Numbered from the stretch's first letter, positions 49,894 through 59,563 are shown. The stretch is DNA of 64,000 nt from RGIG4079 sp045637505 (GCA_045637505.1 JAZTZO010000020.1:1-64000); one strand, 5' to 3'. The notes: a model not told the origin generated them from the letters alone. Made by a program: numbers and translations.

Positions 49894-50049
49894 ATGTTTA
49901 GCAATATTCTAATTTGGATAATAACTTTAATTATTAAAATCTCAATGATTGTAGCTCCAATTTTTTTTGTGATTTTTGTTATCAAAATATTTTTTGGCAA
50001 AAATCAAGGGAGTACCAATCATTGGTTTTGGTGGTTTTATAAAGATTAA
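49894..50049 (+). CDS. Small membrane protein 5 of the cassette array (51 aa)
   Basis: 51 residues starting MFSNILIWIITLIIK. Helix (~4-34), then a FGKNQGST turn and an aromatic tail NHWFWWFYKD. It has the same layout as small gene 1 (helix, FKGK/FGK, aromatic tail), which argues that both are genuine proteins. It lies 91 bases after gene 4 and may be co-transcribed with it. Confidence 0.55.
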   Translation: MFSNILIWIITLIIKISMIVAPIFFVIFVIKIFFGKNQGSTNHWFWWFYKD

Positions 50050-50216
50050 TCAGAATGCGCCCCATTCACTATAAAGTCAGAAAGGTCTAACTACGAGACA
50101 AAAAAAACTTCAGGGTATTCTTGTGTCAGTACATATGTAAATACTTAATTTATTTGCTTAAAAAGTGTTGATTTAATAATTTGCCAATAACCAAACACTA
50201 AATTCTAAGAAAACTT

Positions 50217-51047
50217 ATGGGATTGGACATTGCACAAATTGGGTTAAATAATAATTTGCCAGTTGATGACCCATTTGAAACAGCTAAAGAAGTAGCAAAA
50301 AGGATGAATCGTAACATCAAACTCGGCTATATAAAAATGTACGAGTATGATGTGGATAATAATATCGTAAATTACTCTAATGATGAATCCCTTTTCGTTG
50401 ATATTGAAGTGCTCAATATCGATAGCTCCAATGAATATCTGACAATGATAATTCACGAATATCAAGCCCATCAAATATTGAATACAGTAGGGATAGATAA
50501 TATACGTATCGCTGCAACCAAAAACTGTGCAGGAGAGATGCTTCTTGACGATATAGAAGGGCCCCCTTATGCTTTATATGAAGTAATAGGTGAATCTGAA
50601 GACCTCTTAATTTACAAAGAAAATATACATTTAAGATTAGAATCTGCAAGATGGTTTTGGTTAGAAAATACATTTCATAACAATGATGCACAAGGTGTTA
50701 AGTGGTTGCGTGATTATCGCATGAGGATATATAATCATGCACAAATGTTTGGCTGTAATGAAGTGATAATTTGCGCTGATCAATGTTCGGGAGCGTTTAT
50801 ATTAGATAATTTACATTTTTCATCAAATTCGCTAAAAGAATATATCTGCACTTGCCAATATCTTAAAGATTATAAAAAATATAGACCTGGATTAGGAGTT
50901 GATGAATGGGAAAAACATGCAAAACATGTTTCGTTTGCATCATTCTTTAAAAATGAGATTTCTTTAGAAGATGATGATTTTATAGATGTTGTCTTCGATG
51001 ACTTTAGCGATATTACAGGCAACCACGAGGGGATGGCTAGTATATAA
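50217..51047 (+). CDS. Orphan 276-aa protein at the end of the island
   Basis: 276 residues, soluble, no signal peptide. Start MGLDIAQIGL. Mixed alpha/beta with the segments YLTMIIHEYQAHQILN, ESARWFWLENTFHNND and VIICADQCSGAFILDN. Near the C-terminus SLEDDDFIDVVFDDFSD is strongly acidic. No domain recognised. Its codon use and AT-richness resemble the small genes to its left rather than the capsule genes to its right. The region upstream (50050-50216) holds no clear consensus promoter. Confidence 0.65.
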   Translation: MGLDIAQIGLNNNLPVDDPFETAKEVAKRMNRNIKLGYIKMYEYDVDNNIVNYSNDESLFVDIEVLNIDSSNEYLTMIIHEYQAHQILNTVGIDNIRIAATKNCAGEMLLDDIEGPPYALYEVIGESEDLLIYKENIHLRLESARWFWLENTFHNNDAQGVKWLRDYRMRIYNHAQMFGCNEVIICADQCSGAFILDNLHFSSNSLKEYICTCQYLKDYKKYRPGLGVDEWEKHAKHVSFASFFKNEISLEDDDFIDVVFDDFSDITGNHEGMASI

Positions 51048-51145
51048 CAGAGCAGGTCAATTATCTAATTACAAAAAAATAAAGGAGCCGTAGTTCCCTA
51101 ACTAGGCTAAAAGCATATGTTTCTAACGAGAGAGACCTATGCCAC

Positions 51146-51169
51146 TCTTTTTGGGGCGACCCAAAAAGA
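51146..51169. repeat. Perfect 10-bp hairpin with GCGA loop
   Basis: TCTTTTTGGG pairs with CCCAAAAAGA around GCGA, a GNRA-type tetraloop. A second hairpin, CTGCAAAT/ATTTGCAG, lies at 51271-51291. The 270-base spacer 51048-51319 holds these two and no supported gene. Confidence 0.6.
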
Positions 51170-51319
51170 TTCTAGTCGCAGCAAGATAGCAACTATATTT
51201 CACGATAGCATCTATTTAACAGTAATTTTATGGCTAATGATTGCATCAATCGCCAAGCCGAAATAGGGTGCTGCAAATGTGAAATTTGCAGAGGGGAAAA
51301 CGTCGTTATTATGATTGTC

Positions 51320-52561
51320 TTATTTCTTTAACCAAGTGTGGTTGCGGCGATAATTGCGACGGCTATGAAGTTTGTACATAGCATTGTAGAATGGACGAGT
51401 CATTATGAGCCAAGGAAGAGAGAAGCGCAGTTTGCGTGATTGTAATGCATTCATGGCTCCACGCCAAGTGGATATGATGGGTATCCATAAAATGAGGCTC
51501 AAAATGAACGCTATTGCCACTGGGAATAGATTAGGTAATGAGATAATTATAGCTGTGAGTGATGTTAGTAGCCACACCCAAAAAGTGAGTGATGACATGC
51601 CGAAGAATGTTCGGTATCCTTTGCGTAGGTAACGCGAAGTGTAGCTATAACGGCGTTTGAGTATTTTGTGAGTTTCAATAGGGTCATAGAATTGGCATTC
51701 AACGATTGAGTCGTTGGATAATTCTACTTGGGTGTTGAAAGAGGTTGTTATCTCATTAATAAACACGTCATCATCGCCAAAGTGGAGGTTGAGTGAGCGA
51801 GAGAATCCTTTGTTGTTGAAGAAGCATTCGCGGCGATATGCGAGGTTGTAGCTAAATCCACGATAGGGGGCTTTGCCTAATGCTGCCGAGAGATAGGTAG
51901 TGGCTTCGGCTACGCGGTCGAACGCACGACGCCGCCGCCCAGGATAGGTGTCGGTACTGGCATCGGGGGTGGCATATCCTATTACTACATCGGTGCTTTC
52001 GTTGAAGTTTCGAGTGATGAGCGATAACCATTGTGGAGAGTGAATGCGCGAGTTAGCATTCACGGTGACAACTACCTCATAGCGAGCGGCTTTGATGCCT
52101 ATAGTGAGTGCGAGTTTTTTGCGCGAGAGACTGCGTGAGCGGTCGGGGGTGTAGGTGAGATAGAGGTTGTGGTATGTCATCTCTAATTGATTGACAACGT
52201 CGCTTGTAGATTCGACCGAACCATCGTTGACCACGATAACCTCAAATGGCGCGGGGTAGTCTTGCTCGAGGATTTGAGGAAGTAACTGGGCAAGGTTGGT
52301 GGCATCATCGTTACAATATACGATTACCGATGCCGATGGTAGAGTAGATGGTGTGATGTCGAAACCACTCTCGGAGTGATATATGTCGTCGGTAGAGATG
52401 TCGCACGCACTGTTTTCGGCTTCATTGCATTTTTTTTGATGCTTTGCTATGCGAGCAACGCGACTGCGATAGAATGTGAGCAAGAATAAAATGCATAAGG
52501 CTGAAACCGAAAGCAATATGATTGTGGCTAACGATATGTCGAAGTTGAAAAATGGAGTCAT
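51320..52561 (-). CDS. Family 2 glycosyltransferase with altered DXD site
   Basis: 413 residues. One N-terminal membrane helix (~12-32), a GT-A domain with VIVYCNDDA, PFEVIVVNDGSVESTSD and KKLALTIGIKAA, and two C-terminal helices (~320-365). Where related enzymes have a DAD/DXD metal motif this protein reads VTVNANSRIHS. The later acidic motif HFGDDDVFINE is kept. It is divergent from the polysaccharide operon. Possibly a polysaccharide synthase or transferase; activity uncertain. Confidence 0.82.
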   Translation of the reverse strand: MTPFFNFDISLATIILLSVSALCILFLLTFYRSRVARIAKHQKKCNEAENSACDISTDDIYHSESGFDITPSTLPSASVIVYCNDDATNLAQLLPQILEQDYPAPFEVIVVNDGSVESTSDVVNQLEMTYHNLYLTYTPDRSRSLSRKKLALTIGIKAARYEVVVTVNANSRIHSPQWLSLITRNFNESTDVVIGYATPDASTDTYPGRRRRAFDRVAEATTYLSAALGKAPYRGFSYNLAYRRECFFNNKGFSRSLNLHFGDDDVFINEITTSFNTQVELSNDSIVECQFYDPIETHKILKRRYSYTSRYLRKGYRTFFGMSSLTFWVWLLTSLTAIIISLPNLFPVAIAFILSLILWIPIISTWRGAMNALQSRKLRFSLPWLIMTRPFYNAMYKLHSRRNYRRNHTWLKK

Positions 52562-52587
52562 TCTTTGGTTATTATTTTTTAGAACTG

Positions 52588-52595
52588 CAAAGTTA
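52588..52595 (-). promoter_or_regulatory. -7 element of the GT2 gene
   Basis: On the minus strand TAACTTTG with TTTC 19 bases upstream; start near 52582, about 20 bases ahead of the ATG. Confidence 0.55.
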
Positions 52596-52687
52596 CAAAC
52601 ATATCCTCAATTTTGAAATAGGAAAAGAGAGAAAAGGCTTTATTTTAATAAAGATGTGTAAAACTTTTTTTTTGCAATGGAAATGGT

Positions 52688-52695
52688 TACCTTTG
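52688..52695 (+). promoter_or_regulatory. -7 element of the polysaccharide operon
   Basis: TACCTTTG at 52688-52695, preceded at the right distance by a T-run rather than a clean TTTG. The leader is about 85 bases, long enough for regulation, but I see no clear hairpin in it. Confidence 0.5.
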
Positions 52696-52787
52696 CACTC
52701 GCAAAAAAAATAGTTAATGAGTTATAATAATTTGTTGTTTTGGCTCGTTATATTATAGTATTAAAATATATTTTTTAAGAAATAAAT

Positions 52788-53591
52788 ATGAAAAAATGTG
52801 TATTATATGTGGTAACTATTGTTGCTATTGCTTTTTCTTCATGTACAACATACACGACGTCGTTGCCTTATTTTGAGGATATTAAGGATTCAGTGTCGGG
52901 TGAGTTTGCTCAAGGGGATTATGGAATCAAGATAATTCCCGATGATGAACTACTTATTACAGTAACATCAATGGTCCCCACGGCAACTGCAATGTATAAT
53001 CTCACATTGAGTAATCCCGCAATGCGTGATGACGTGCTTGCCACTACTCAACCACAACAACAAACATATATAGTTGATGCTAATGGTGATATCCAATTCC
53101 CAGTTTTGGGGAAATTGCATGTAGGTGGATTGTCAACCCAAGAATTGACTAAAGAGCTTGAAAGACTCATTAGTAAAGATGTTCAAGATCCCATAGTGCG
53201 AGTGCAATTGGTTAATTTTAGAATAAATGTGCTTGGCGAGGTTAAAAAGCCTGGTGCTATTTCGGTGAAAAAAGAGCGTTATTCTATTCTTGACGCGTTG
53301 GCTGATGCCGGAGACTTGACCGAATATGGCGAGCGTGGCAATGTAATGTTGATACGCGAGGTCGATGGTAAACGCATATATCAACGCTTAAACTTAAATA
53401 AATCGGAGGTTTTGTCATCACCATATTTTTATTTGCAACAAAACGATGTGGTGTATGTAGAGCCTAATGAAATACGCCGTGAAAATGCGAAGTATAATCA
53501 AAATAATTCATATAAAATTTCAGTAGTGTCAACAATAGTGAGCGCTTGTTCGGTAATAGCGTCACTAATTATCGCCTTGACAGTTAAATAA
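52788..53591 (+). CDS. Polysaccharide export lipoprotein (Wza-like)
   Basis: 267 residues. The lipobox AFSSC puts the acylated Cys at 19. A Poly_export domain (~50-150) contains YGIKIIPDDELLITVTS and TYIVDANGDIQFPVLGKLHVGGL; an SLBB domain follows (INVLGEVKKPGAISVKKERYSILDALADAG). One C-terminal helix (~247-266). It forms the outer-membrane or periplasmic exit channel for capsule and is the first gene of the operon. Confidence 0.92.
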   Translation: MKKCVLYVVTIVAIAFSSCTTYTTSLPYFEDIKDSVSGEFAQGDYGIKIIPDDELLITVTSMVPTATAMYNLTLSNPAMRDDVLATTQPQQQTYIVDANGDIQFPVLGKLHVGGLSTQELTKELERLISKDVQDPIVRVQLVNFRINVLGEVKKPGAISVKKERYSILDALADAGDLTEYGERGNVMLIREVDGKRIYQRLNLNKSEVLSSPYFYLQQNDVVYVEPNEIRRENAKYNQNNSYKISVVSTIVSACSVIASLIIALTVK

Positions 53592-53607
53592 TATCCAATT
53601 TTTAGCA

Positions 53608-55926
53608 ATGGAAAATAAAGCCAATGATAATATGATTGACGTGTCGCAAATAATTGCGTTATTGCGTCGCAACTGGTGGATGTTTGCTCTATCACTTGTG
53701 TTGTGTGGAGGATTAGGCCTAACCTATCTATATGTAAAACATTCGGTGTATAACATTCACGCTAAAGTGCTTGTAACATATGATGAGGGTGCTGGCTCAA
53801 TGGGCTCTTCATTAATGCAAAGCCTTTCACTTGGTGGTGTAGGAGGTAGTAATGTTGAGGATGAGGTGCTTGTTATGGGTTCTCATTCAATAAAAGAGCA
53901 AGCAATCAAGGAATTGAAATTGAACCGCTCATACTCAAGTCCCAATGGCTTTTTGCGTAAAAAATATTATTACAACAATAGCCCAATTGAAATTTCGGCT
54001 CCCGATGAGGTGTTTGATACGCTCTCTACAAGCATGAAATTTGTAATCAAAGCCAACGAAAATTTAAGTAAAATTGATGTTGTAGTGAAAAAAGGTCGAT
54101 TCACTACATTGGCCGAGGTGAGTGGCGACAAATTGCCGATGGTAGTTAAGACACCATATGGTATCTATTCAATAAATAAAACAAAATATTATGTTCCCGG
54201 AGAAGAATTAGAAGTGACGGCTAATGTGACTGGTAATTCGGTATATGCCGAGGTGATAACAAATGATTTGACTGTTCTAAAGACTGAAAAGAAGGCTAAT
54301 GGTATCTCGTTGTATTATGATGATATTAATATCAACCGAGGTAAGGATTTGCTAAATAAAATGATTGAATTATATAACCGTCGTGGTCAACGCGAAAAAG
54401 ATGAAATGGCGGTGAATACTGGGCGATTCATCGATGAACGACTTGATACTTTATATGTGTCGTTGGCAGCTTCGGAGCGTAAAATTCAAAACTATAAACA
54501 ATCAAAAAATATTGTAGATGTGTCGAGCGAAGCTCGTTATTTGATGCAGAAGAAAAGTTCGCTTGAAAATGCAATGTTGACAGCCGAAACTCAATATGAA
54601 GTGTTGAAAATGGCTAATGACTTCTTCAGTAATCCCAAAAATAACTATTCAATGATGCCATTTGCACCTGAATTGTCGGGTGTTGAAGACGCAATCACTA
54701 CATACAACGAAATGATTGCTAAACGCATGGAAATTGAAGCTAATGCGAAAGGGGACAACCCTGCATTGAAGGCAATTAATGACCAAATTGATGCTATGCG
54801 CGATAATGTAAAAAAATCTATTGGTCGTGCAGTATCAAGTGCATCGGTGCGGTTGAAGGAATTAAAATCAGAATCGAGTGAATCGGAAAGCAAGTTGAGT
54901 GGCATCCCCGCTCAAGAAAGAGAGTTTATTGAAATGCAACGCGATCAAACGATTAAGAGTGAATTGTATAGTTTCTTGCTCCAAAAACGTGAGGAAAATC
55001 AATTGGTGCTTGCTGCAACTACTCCAAAGGGTAAAATTATTGATAACGCATTTGCGTTTAATGAGCCTATTGCTCCAAAGAAAATGATGGTGATAGTTGT
55101 GGCCTTCTTCTTTGGCTTGCTTATACCCGCGATATGGCTATATATTAAATCATTGCTTAATAATAAGTTTGACTCAATAGAATCATTGAATAAATTGACT
55201 TCATTACCAATTATAGGTGAGATTTGCCATTCTCGTCGTGCAAAAGACAATCCTATTGTAGTGAGCGAAACATCTACTCGCCCTATTGCCGAGTTGTTCC
55301 GCTTGTTGCGTAGCAATTTGCAATTTATGTTCCCGCCAAAGAGTGTTGAAAATGCGCAAGTAGCGATTGTGACCTCAAGTTGTAGTGGTGAAGGTAAGAC
55401 ATTTGTATCAATGAATGTGGCCGAGTCGCTTGCTCTATTGAATAAAAAAGTTGTTCTTGTGGGATTGGATATCCGTTTGCCTATGTTGGCGCAAAATCTT
55501 GGGCTGCCAAGTTCTCCTGGAGTAACTAATTATTTGTCGGGGGCAATTGATGATATTGATACTTTGATAAATCATCATAGTAATTGTGACATAATTGTTG
55601 CCGGTCCAGTGCCACCTAATCCATCGGAGTTGCTTCTTACCGATAGAATAGAACAACTTGTAACCATATTGAAGCAACGCTATGATTATGTAATCATCGA
55701 CTCTGCTCCTATAGGACTCGTATCTGATACATTCTCCTTGTCAAAATATAGTGATGTTACACTTTATGTTTCACGAGCCAATTACACCAAAAAGAGCTTT
55801 ATAAAATACCTTAATTCGGTAGTGGAAAGAGGTCAACTTAAGAATGTGGCAGTAGTGGTAAATGATACAAATCCCAAGTTGTCACATGGTTATGGATATG
55901 GTTATGGATCAAAAGATGATAATTAA
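53608..55926 (+). CDS. Polysaccharide co-polymerase/BY-kinase (Wzc-like)
   Basis: 772 residues. Wzz domain with membrane helices at ~25-45 and ~490-512, enclosing a periplasmic coiled-coil. The cytosolic kinase domain (~565-772) has Walker A CSGEGKT near 592, Walker A' VGLDIRLP (the first Asp of DXDXR replaced by Gly, as is usual in this phylum) and Walker B YVIIDSAPIGLVSD. The C-terminal Tyr cluster is short (HGYGYGYGSKDDN). It controls chain length with the Wza-like protein encoded upstream. Confidence 0.92.
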   Translation: MENKANDNMIDVSQIIALLRRNWWMFALSLVLCGGLGLTYLYVKHSVYNIHAKVLVTYDEGAGSMGSSLMQSLSLGGVGGSNVEDEVLVMGSHSIKEQAIKELKLNRSYSSPNGFLRKKYYYNNSPIEISAPDEVFDTLSTSMKFVIKANENLSKIDVVVKKGRFTTLAEVSGDKLPMVVKTPYGIYSINKTKYYVPGEELEVTANVTGNSVYAEVITNDLTVLKTEKKANGISLYYDDININRGKDLLNKMIELYNRRGQREKDEMAVNTGRFIDERLDTLYVSLAASERKIQNYKQSKNIVDVSSEARYLMQKKSSLENAMLTAETQYEVLKMANDFFSNPKNNYSMMPFAPELSGVEDAITTYNEMIAKRMEIEANAKGDNPALKAINDQIDAMRDNVKKSIGRAVSSASVRLKELKSESSESESKLSGIPAQEREFIEMQRDQTIKSELYSFLLQKREENQLVLAATTPKGKIIDNAFAFNEPIAPKKMMVIVVAFFFGLLIPAIWLYIKSLLNNKFDSIESLNKLTSLPIIGEICHSRRAKDNPIVVSETSTRPIAELFRLLRSNLQFMFPPKSVENAQVAIVTSSCSGEGKTFVSMNVAESLALLNKKVVLVGLDIRLPMLAQNLGLPSSPGVTNYLSGAIDDIDTLINHHSNCDIIVAGPVPPNPSELLLTDRIEQLVTILKQRYDYVIIDSAPIGLVSDTFSLSKYSDVTLYVSRANYTKKSFIKYLNSVVERGQLKNVAVVVNDTNPKLSHGYGYGYGSKDDN

Positions 55927-55941
55927 ACACTATCTAAATAA

Positions 55942-57240
55942 ATGCAAATAAATAAAACTCGGCTATATATAACAGTTTTTTTTGTATGTTTTTGGATATG
56001 GGCTACATTTGGTTTTATATCTGAAGAAATTATGCCGTTTCTTGCTCCATTACGTTCTGTAGTATTTTTGTTATTAGATGTCGTAATTTTAACCCTTTCA
56101 TTCCTAACATTACAAGATAAATGGAGTAAAGTATTTGTTTTTCTATATATTTGTTATGCATTATTTACGACATGTGTATTGGCGAAATTAGGAGTGCTAA
56201 ATTTTGTCAATGGTTCAAGGGATTATATATCGCTATTAATGTTTCCTATTATATTGTCTTTTTTTAAATCTGAATATAGCAATGAATTTAAAAAAAGATT
56301 TGATAAAACATTATATATCTTCCTAATAATACAGTTTTGTTGTATATTCTTCCAATTTCTCAAATATGGAGCAAATGACCACGGAGGCGGGTCGATGGGG
56401 AACGGCTATTCAGGGATTGCATCAATATTGATATGTATTATTTCTTTCTATTTAATACAAAAGAAGTGGGATTATAATAATTATTTTGTGAGCCTTATTT
56501 CAAATAAGTCCCTAATAATTTTATTATTGCCTATTTTTTTTAATGAAACAAAGGTTAGCTTTATTTTAGTTTTATTGTATATTATTCTATTAGTAAAGTT
56601 TGATAAAAATGTAATATCAAAGTTTATTATAGGATTCCCAGTTTTATTAGGATTGTTTATGGTGCTGTTGAATGTATATATGTCGGCAACGGGAAATGAT
56701 GACGATATTACATCCATGGAATATTATACGGAGTCCTATATTGATACTAGTGATCCTGATGAACTTATTTTAATCATAGAAGCCCTAGAAGATGGCGTTT
56801 TTGAGGAAGGAGAGACGTTTGTCGATATACCTCGTTTTACCAAATTGGCTTTTTTCCCGGATTTGATGGAATCTAGTGGGAACAATGTGCTTTTCGGTGC
56901 AGGTTTATCGCACATTAAAGGAGGAACCTTAGTTGAGGAAACAAAATTTGCAAAGGAATATAAATGGTATTTAAGAGGTACTCAGATATTTTCGTTCTAC
57001 ACTCTTGTTCAATTAGGATATATTGGGTTGATAGGTTGTATATTGTATTTTTGTTATTGTTTTGGTATTGGGAAAAAAATCCCTAACCGATTGATAAATT
57101 TGCAAATATTTTTATTCGTAGCAACTGTAATAATCTTTTTTTATAATGACTCGTTTAGGTTTGCATTGTTTGGAATGGTGTTTTTTTATATTCTAATTCG
57201 TTCATATGAAATGAAAGGAGAAAGATTTCAAATTGAATAG
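55942..57240 (+). CDS. Polysaccharide polymerase-like membrane protein (Wzy type)
   Basis: 432 residues with about ten to eleven membrane helices and a large extracytoplasmic loop (~245-330) containing EALEDGVFEEGETFVDIPRF. Low sequence conservation and this loop late in the protein are typical of Wzy O-unit polymerases. Assigned by context and topology, not by motif. Confidence 0.68.
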   Translation: MQINKTRLYITVFFVCFWIWATFGFISEEIMPFLAPLRSVVFLLLDVVILTLSFLTLQDKWSKVFVFLYICYALFTTCVLAKLGVLNFVNGSRDYISLLMFPIILSFFKSEYSNEFKKRFDKTLYIFLIIQFCCIFFQFLKYGANDHGGGSMGNGYSGIASILICIISFYLIQKKWDYNNYFVSLISNKSLIILLLPIFFNETKVSFILVLLYIILLVKFDKNVISKFIIGFPVLLGLFMVLLNVYMSATGNDDDITSMEYYTESYIDTSDPDELILIIEALEDGVFEEGETFVDIPRFTKLAFFPDLMESSGNNVLFGAGLSHIKGGTLVEETKFAKEYKWYLRGTQIFSFYTLVQLGYIGLIGCILYFCYCFGIGKKIPNRLINLQIFLFVATVIIFFYNDSFRFALFGMVFFYILIRSYEMKGERFQIE

Positions 57241-57265
57241 GCATTAATTTTTACAATAATTAGAT

Positions 57266-58678
57266 ATGATTTTTAATTCGTTTTCATTTGTAATAATATT
57301 CCCAATCTTATTTCTTGGCTACTATATTATTCCCTCAGGAGTAAATAGGTTGAGAAATGCATATCTTCTTATTGTTAGTTATCTGCTTTATATGAAGTTT
57401 AATGCTCTAGCGACAATTGTGCTATTTGGAGTAACTTTGATTACGTATTTATTTGCATTAGGATTTAGGCGATATGTCAACCGTAAAAAATCTATAGTTT
57501 CAATAGGGATTATATTATCAGTATTTCCATTGGTAATTTTCAAATATGCTGATTTTTTAGCTGATATAGTAGATAATTTGTTTGATATAATGGGGCTAGG
57601 AATAAATATCCCTGGCCTTAATTGGATAATACCAATAGGAATTTCTTTTTTTACATTTCAATCAATAGGATATTTAATAGATGTTTATCGTCAAAAGATA
57701 GAACCTGAACGAGATTTTATTAATTATGCGTTGTTTATAAGTTTTTTCCCGTCAATCGTGTCTGGCCCAATTAATAAGGCGTCATTGTTATTGCCACAAA
57801 TTAAAAACGAACGGGCTTATTTTGATTATGCGAAAGCAGTTAGTGGCTTAAAACTCCTATTATGGGGTATGTTTATGAAGGTTGTAGTAGCCGATAGAGT
57901 GGGGCTTTATGTAGATACGGTTTATATTGCATATCAAAATTATTCTGGTATAACATGTTTTGTGGCAAGTATACTTTATTCAATTCAAATATATGCTGAT
58001 TTCGCGGGATATTCATTGATGGCATTAGGTACAGGGAAAGTATTAGGTTTTGAACTTACAGAGAATTTTAAACGACCATATTTTTCGTCAAGTGTAACCG
58101 ATTTTTGGCGACGTTGGCATATGTCGCTTTCAACTTGGCTAAAGGATTACATCTATATATCTTTGGGAGGTAGCCGTTGCTCTAATATTAGGAGCTATTG
58201 GAATATATTAGTAACATTTTTTGTAAGTGGCGTATGGCATGGTGCGGGATGGAGTTTTATTATGTGGGGGGTAATACATGGAGTATGCCAAATAATAGAA
58301 AAAATAATAGGACAAGATAAAAAGAATTATATAGGTTGGCGTAAAACTATAAAAATTGTAATTACATTTTTAATAGTAAATTTTGCGTGGATTTTCTTTA
58401 GATTTGAAAATCTTTCAGATGCATTGTTGTTTATCGAGAGGATGTTTACTGTTGGCGGTATTTTGTATTTGCCTGAAAAAGCTAATACAGTATTTGTTTT
58501 GTTGGGAGTTGGAATGCTGATGTTAAAAGATGCTATTGAAGAATTTTATCCCAATAAAGTTAAAATGATAAACAACAAAAATAGTATAATAAGATGGTTT
58601 TCTTATATTTCAATATTTGTAATTATCATGTTATGTGGTGTGTTTGATGCTGGACAATTTATTTATGCTAATTTTTGA
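57266..58678 (+). CDS. MBOAT O-acyltransferase (AlgI-like)
   Basis: 470 residues with about ten helices. Family motifs: FPSIVSGPINKASLLLPQ, FADFAGYSLMALG-like segment (IYADFAGYS), ENFKRPYFSSSVTDFWRRWHMSLSTWLKDYIYI, LGGSR and the catalytic His in VSGVWHGAGWSFIMWG. It transfers an acyl group, usually acetyl, across the inner membrane to a polysaccharide. The next gene is its probable SGNH partner. Confidence 0.9.
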   Translation: MIFNSFSFVIIFPILFLGYYIIPSGVNRLRNAYLLIVSYLLYMKFNALATIVLFGVTLITYLFALGFRRYVNRKKSIVSIGIILSVFPLVIFKYADFLADIVDNLFDIMGLGINIPGLNWIIPIGISFFTFQSIGYLIDVYRQKIEPERDFINYALFISFFPSIVSGPINKASLLLPQIKNERAYFDYAKAVSGLKLLLWGMFMKVVVADRVGLYVDTVYIAYQNYSGITCFVASILYSIQIYADFAGYSLMALGTGKVLGFELTENFKRPYFSSSVTDFWRRWHMSLSTWLKDYIYISLGGSRCSNIRSYWNILVTFFVSGVWHGAGWSFIMWGVIHGVCQIIEKIIGQDKKNYIGWRKTIKIVITFLIVNFAWIFFRFENLSDALLFIERMFTVGGILYLPEKANTVFVLLGVGMLMLKDAIEEFYPNKVKMINNKNSIIRWFSYISIFVIIMLCGVFDAGQFIYANF

Positions 58679-58681
58679 TAT

Positions 58682-59563
58682 ATGCGAAGATTCGTTACTA
58701 AAATATTGCTTTTTTGTGGTATAATTATATTAATAGATTTAATCGCAGGTATTGTGTTTTCTAATTTGATAGAAAATGCACGAGGTGGCGATAATTGGCG
58801 TAATAATAACATCGTAAATGAAGTTAATGATGATATATTAATATTTGGATCTTCAAGAGCAATTCATCACTATAATCCTCAGATAATTGAAGACTCATTA
58901 GGATTATCTTGTTATAATTGTGGCCAAGATGGGAATGGAATAGTTTTATCATATGCGAGGATTCAGATGTTAAAACAACGCTATCAGCCCAAGATGATAA
59001 TTTTTGATATTACAGATGAATATGATTTGAGAGAAGATGATAAGCATCGATATTTAGGATGGCTTAAACCATATTATGATAATTTTTCATTATTAAAAGA
59101 AGTTTTTAATGATGTTGATTTTACTGAAAAATATAAGATGCAATCAAATATGTATCAATATAATAGTAAGTTCTTGCAAGTGATATCTGATGTCGTAAGT
59201 CCAATGCAAACTGTAGGGAACAAGGGGTATCGCCCAGAATATGGAGTTGCTACTAAAATGCCTAAACCAGATTTTGACTCTGTTTTTACGGTAGATTCTC
59301 TTAAATTGAGATATTGGAAGGAATTAATTGATACTAGGGCTGAAATAGAATATGTCTTTATCGTGTCTCCAACTTTAGCAGGACGAAATTCAAATAGATA
59401 TGTGCCATTAAAAAATATTTGTATGGCAAATGGTGTCAAGTTTTATGATATGTCTAATGCTCCAGAATTTATAGGTAATTTGTCTTTATTTTTAGATGGA
59501 AGTCACTTAAATAGTAAAGGGGCGGATTTGTTTACTCAGAAAATAGTTAGTATACTTCGATAA
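58682..59563 (+). CDS. SGNH-hydrolase-like protein, partner of the MBOAT
   Basis: 293 residues. N-terminal signal anchor (~8-28), then a periplasmic domain. ILIFGSSRAIHHYNP carries the nucleophile Ser block and DGSHLNSKGADLF the Asp/His block of SGNH hydrolases, as in AlgX/AlgJ or DltD partners of MBOAT transferases. It starts three bases after the MBOAT stop. It probably moves the acyl group onto the polymer in the periplasm. Confidence 0.72.
   Translation: MRRFVTKILLFCGIIILIDLIAGIVFSNLIENARGGDNWRNNNIVNEVNDDILIFGSSRAIHHYNPQIIEDSLGLSCYNCGQDGNGIVLSYARIQMLKQRYQPKMIIFDITDEYDLREDDKHRYLGWLKPYYDNFSLLKEVFNDVDFTEKYKMQSNMYQYNSKFLQVISDVVSPMQTVGNKGYRPEYGVATKMPKPDFDSVFTVDSLKLRYWKELIDTRAEIEYVFIVSPTLAGRNSNRYVPLKNICMANGVKFYDMSNAPEFIGNLSLFLDGSHLNSKGADLFTQKIVSILR

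Noticed and set aside
47897..51047. Active integrative element with integrase at tRNA-Pro
   Set aside because: No integrase, transposase or recombinase gene and no second copy of the tRNA 3' end were found in the island.
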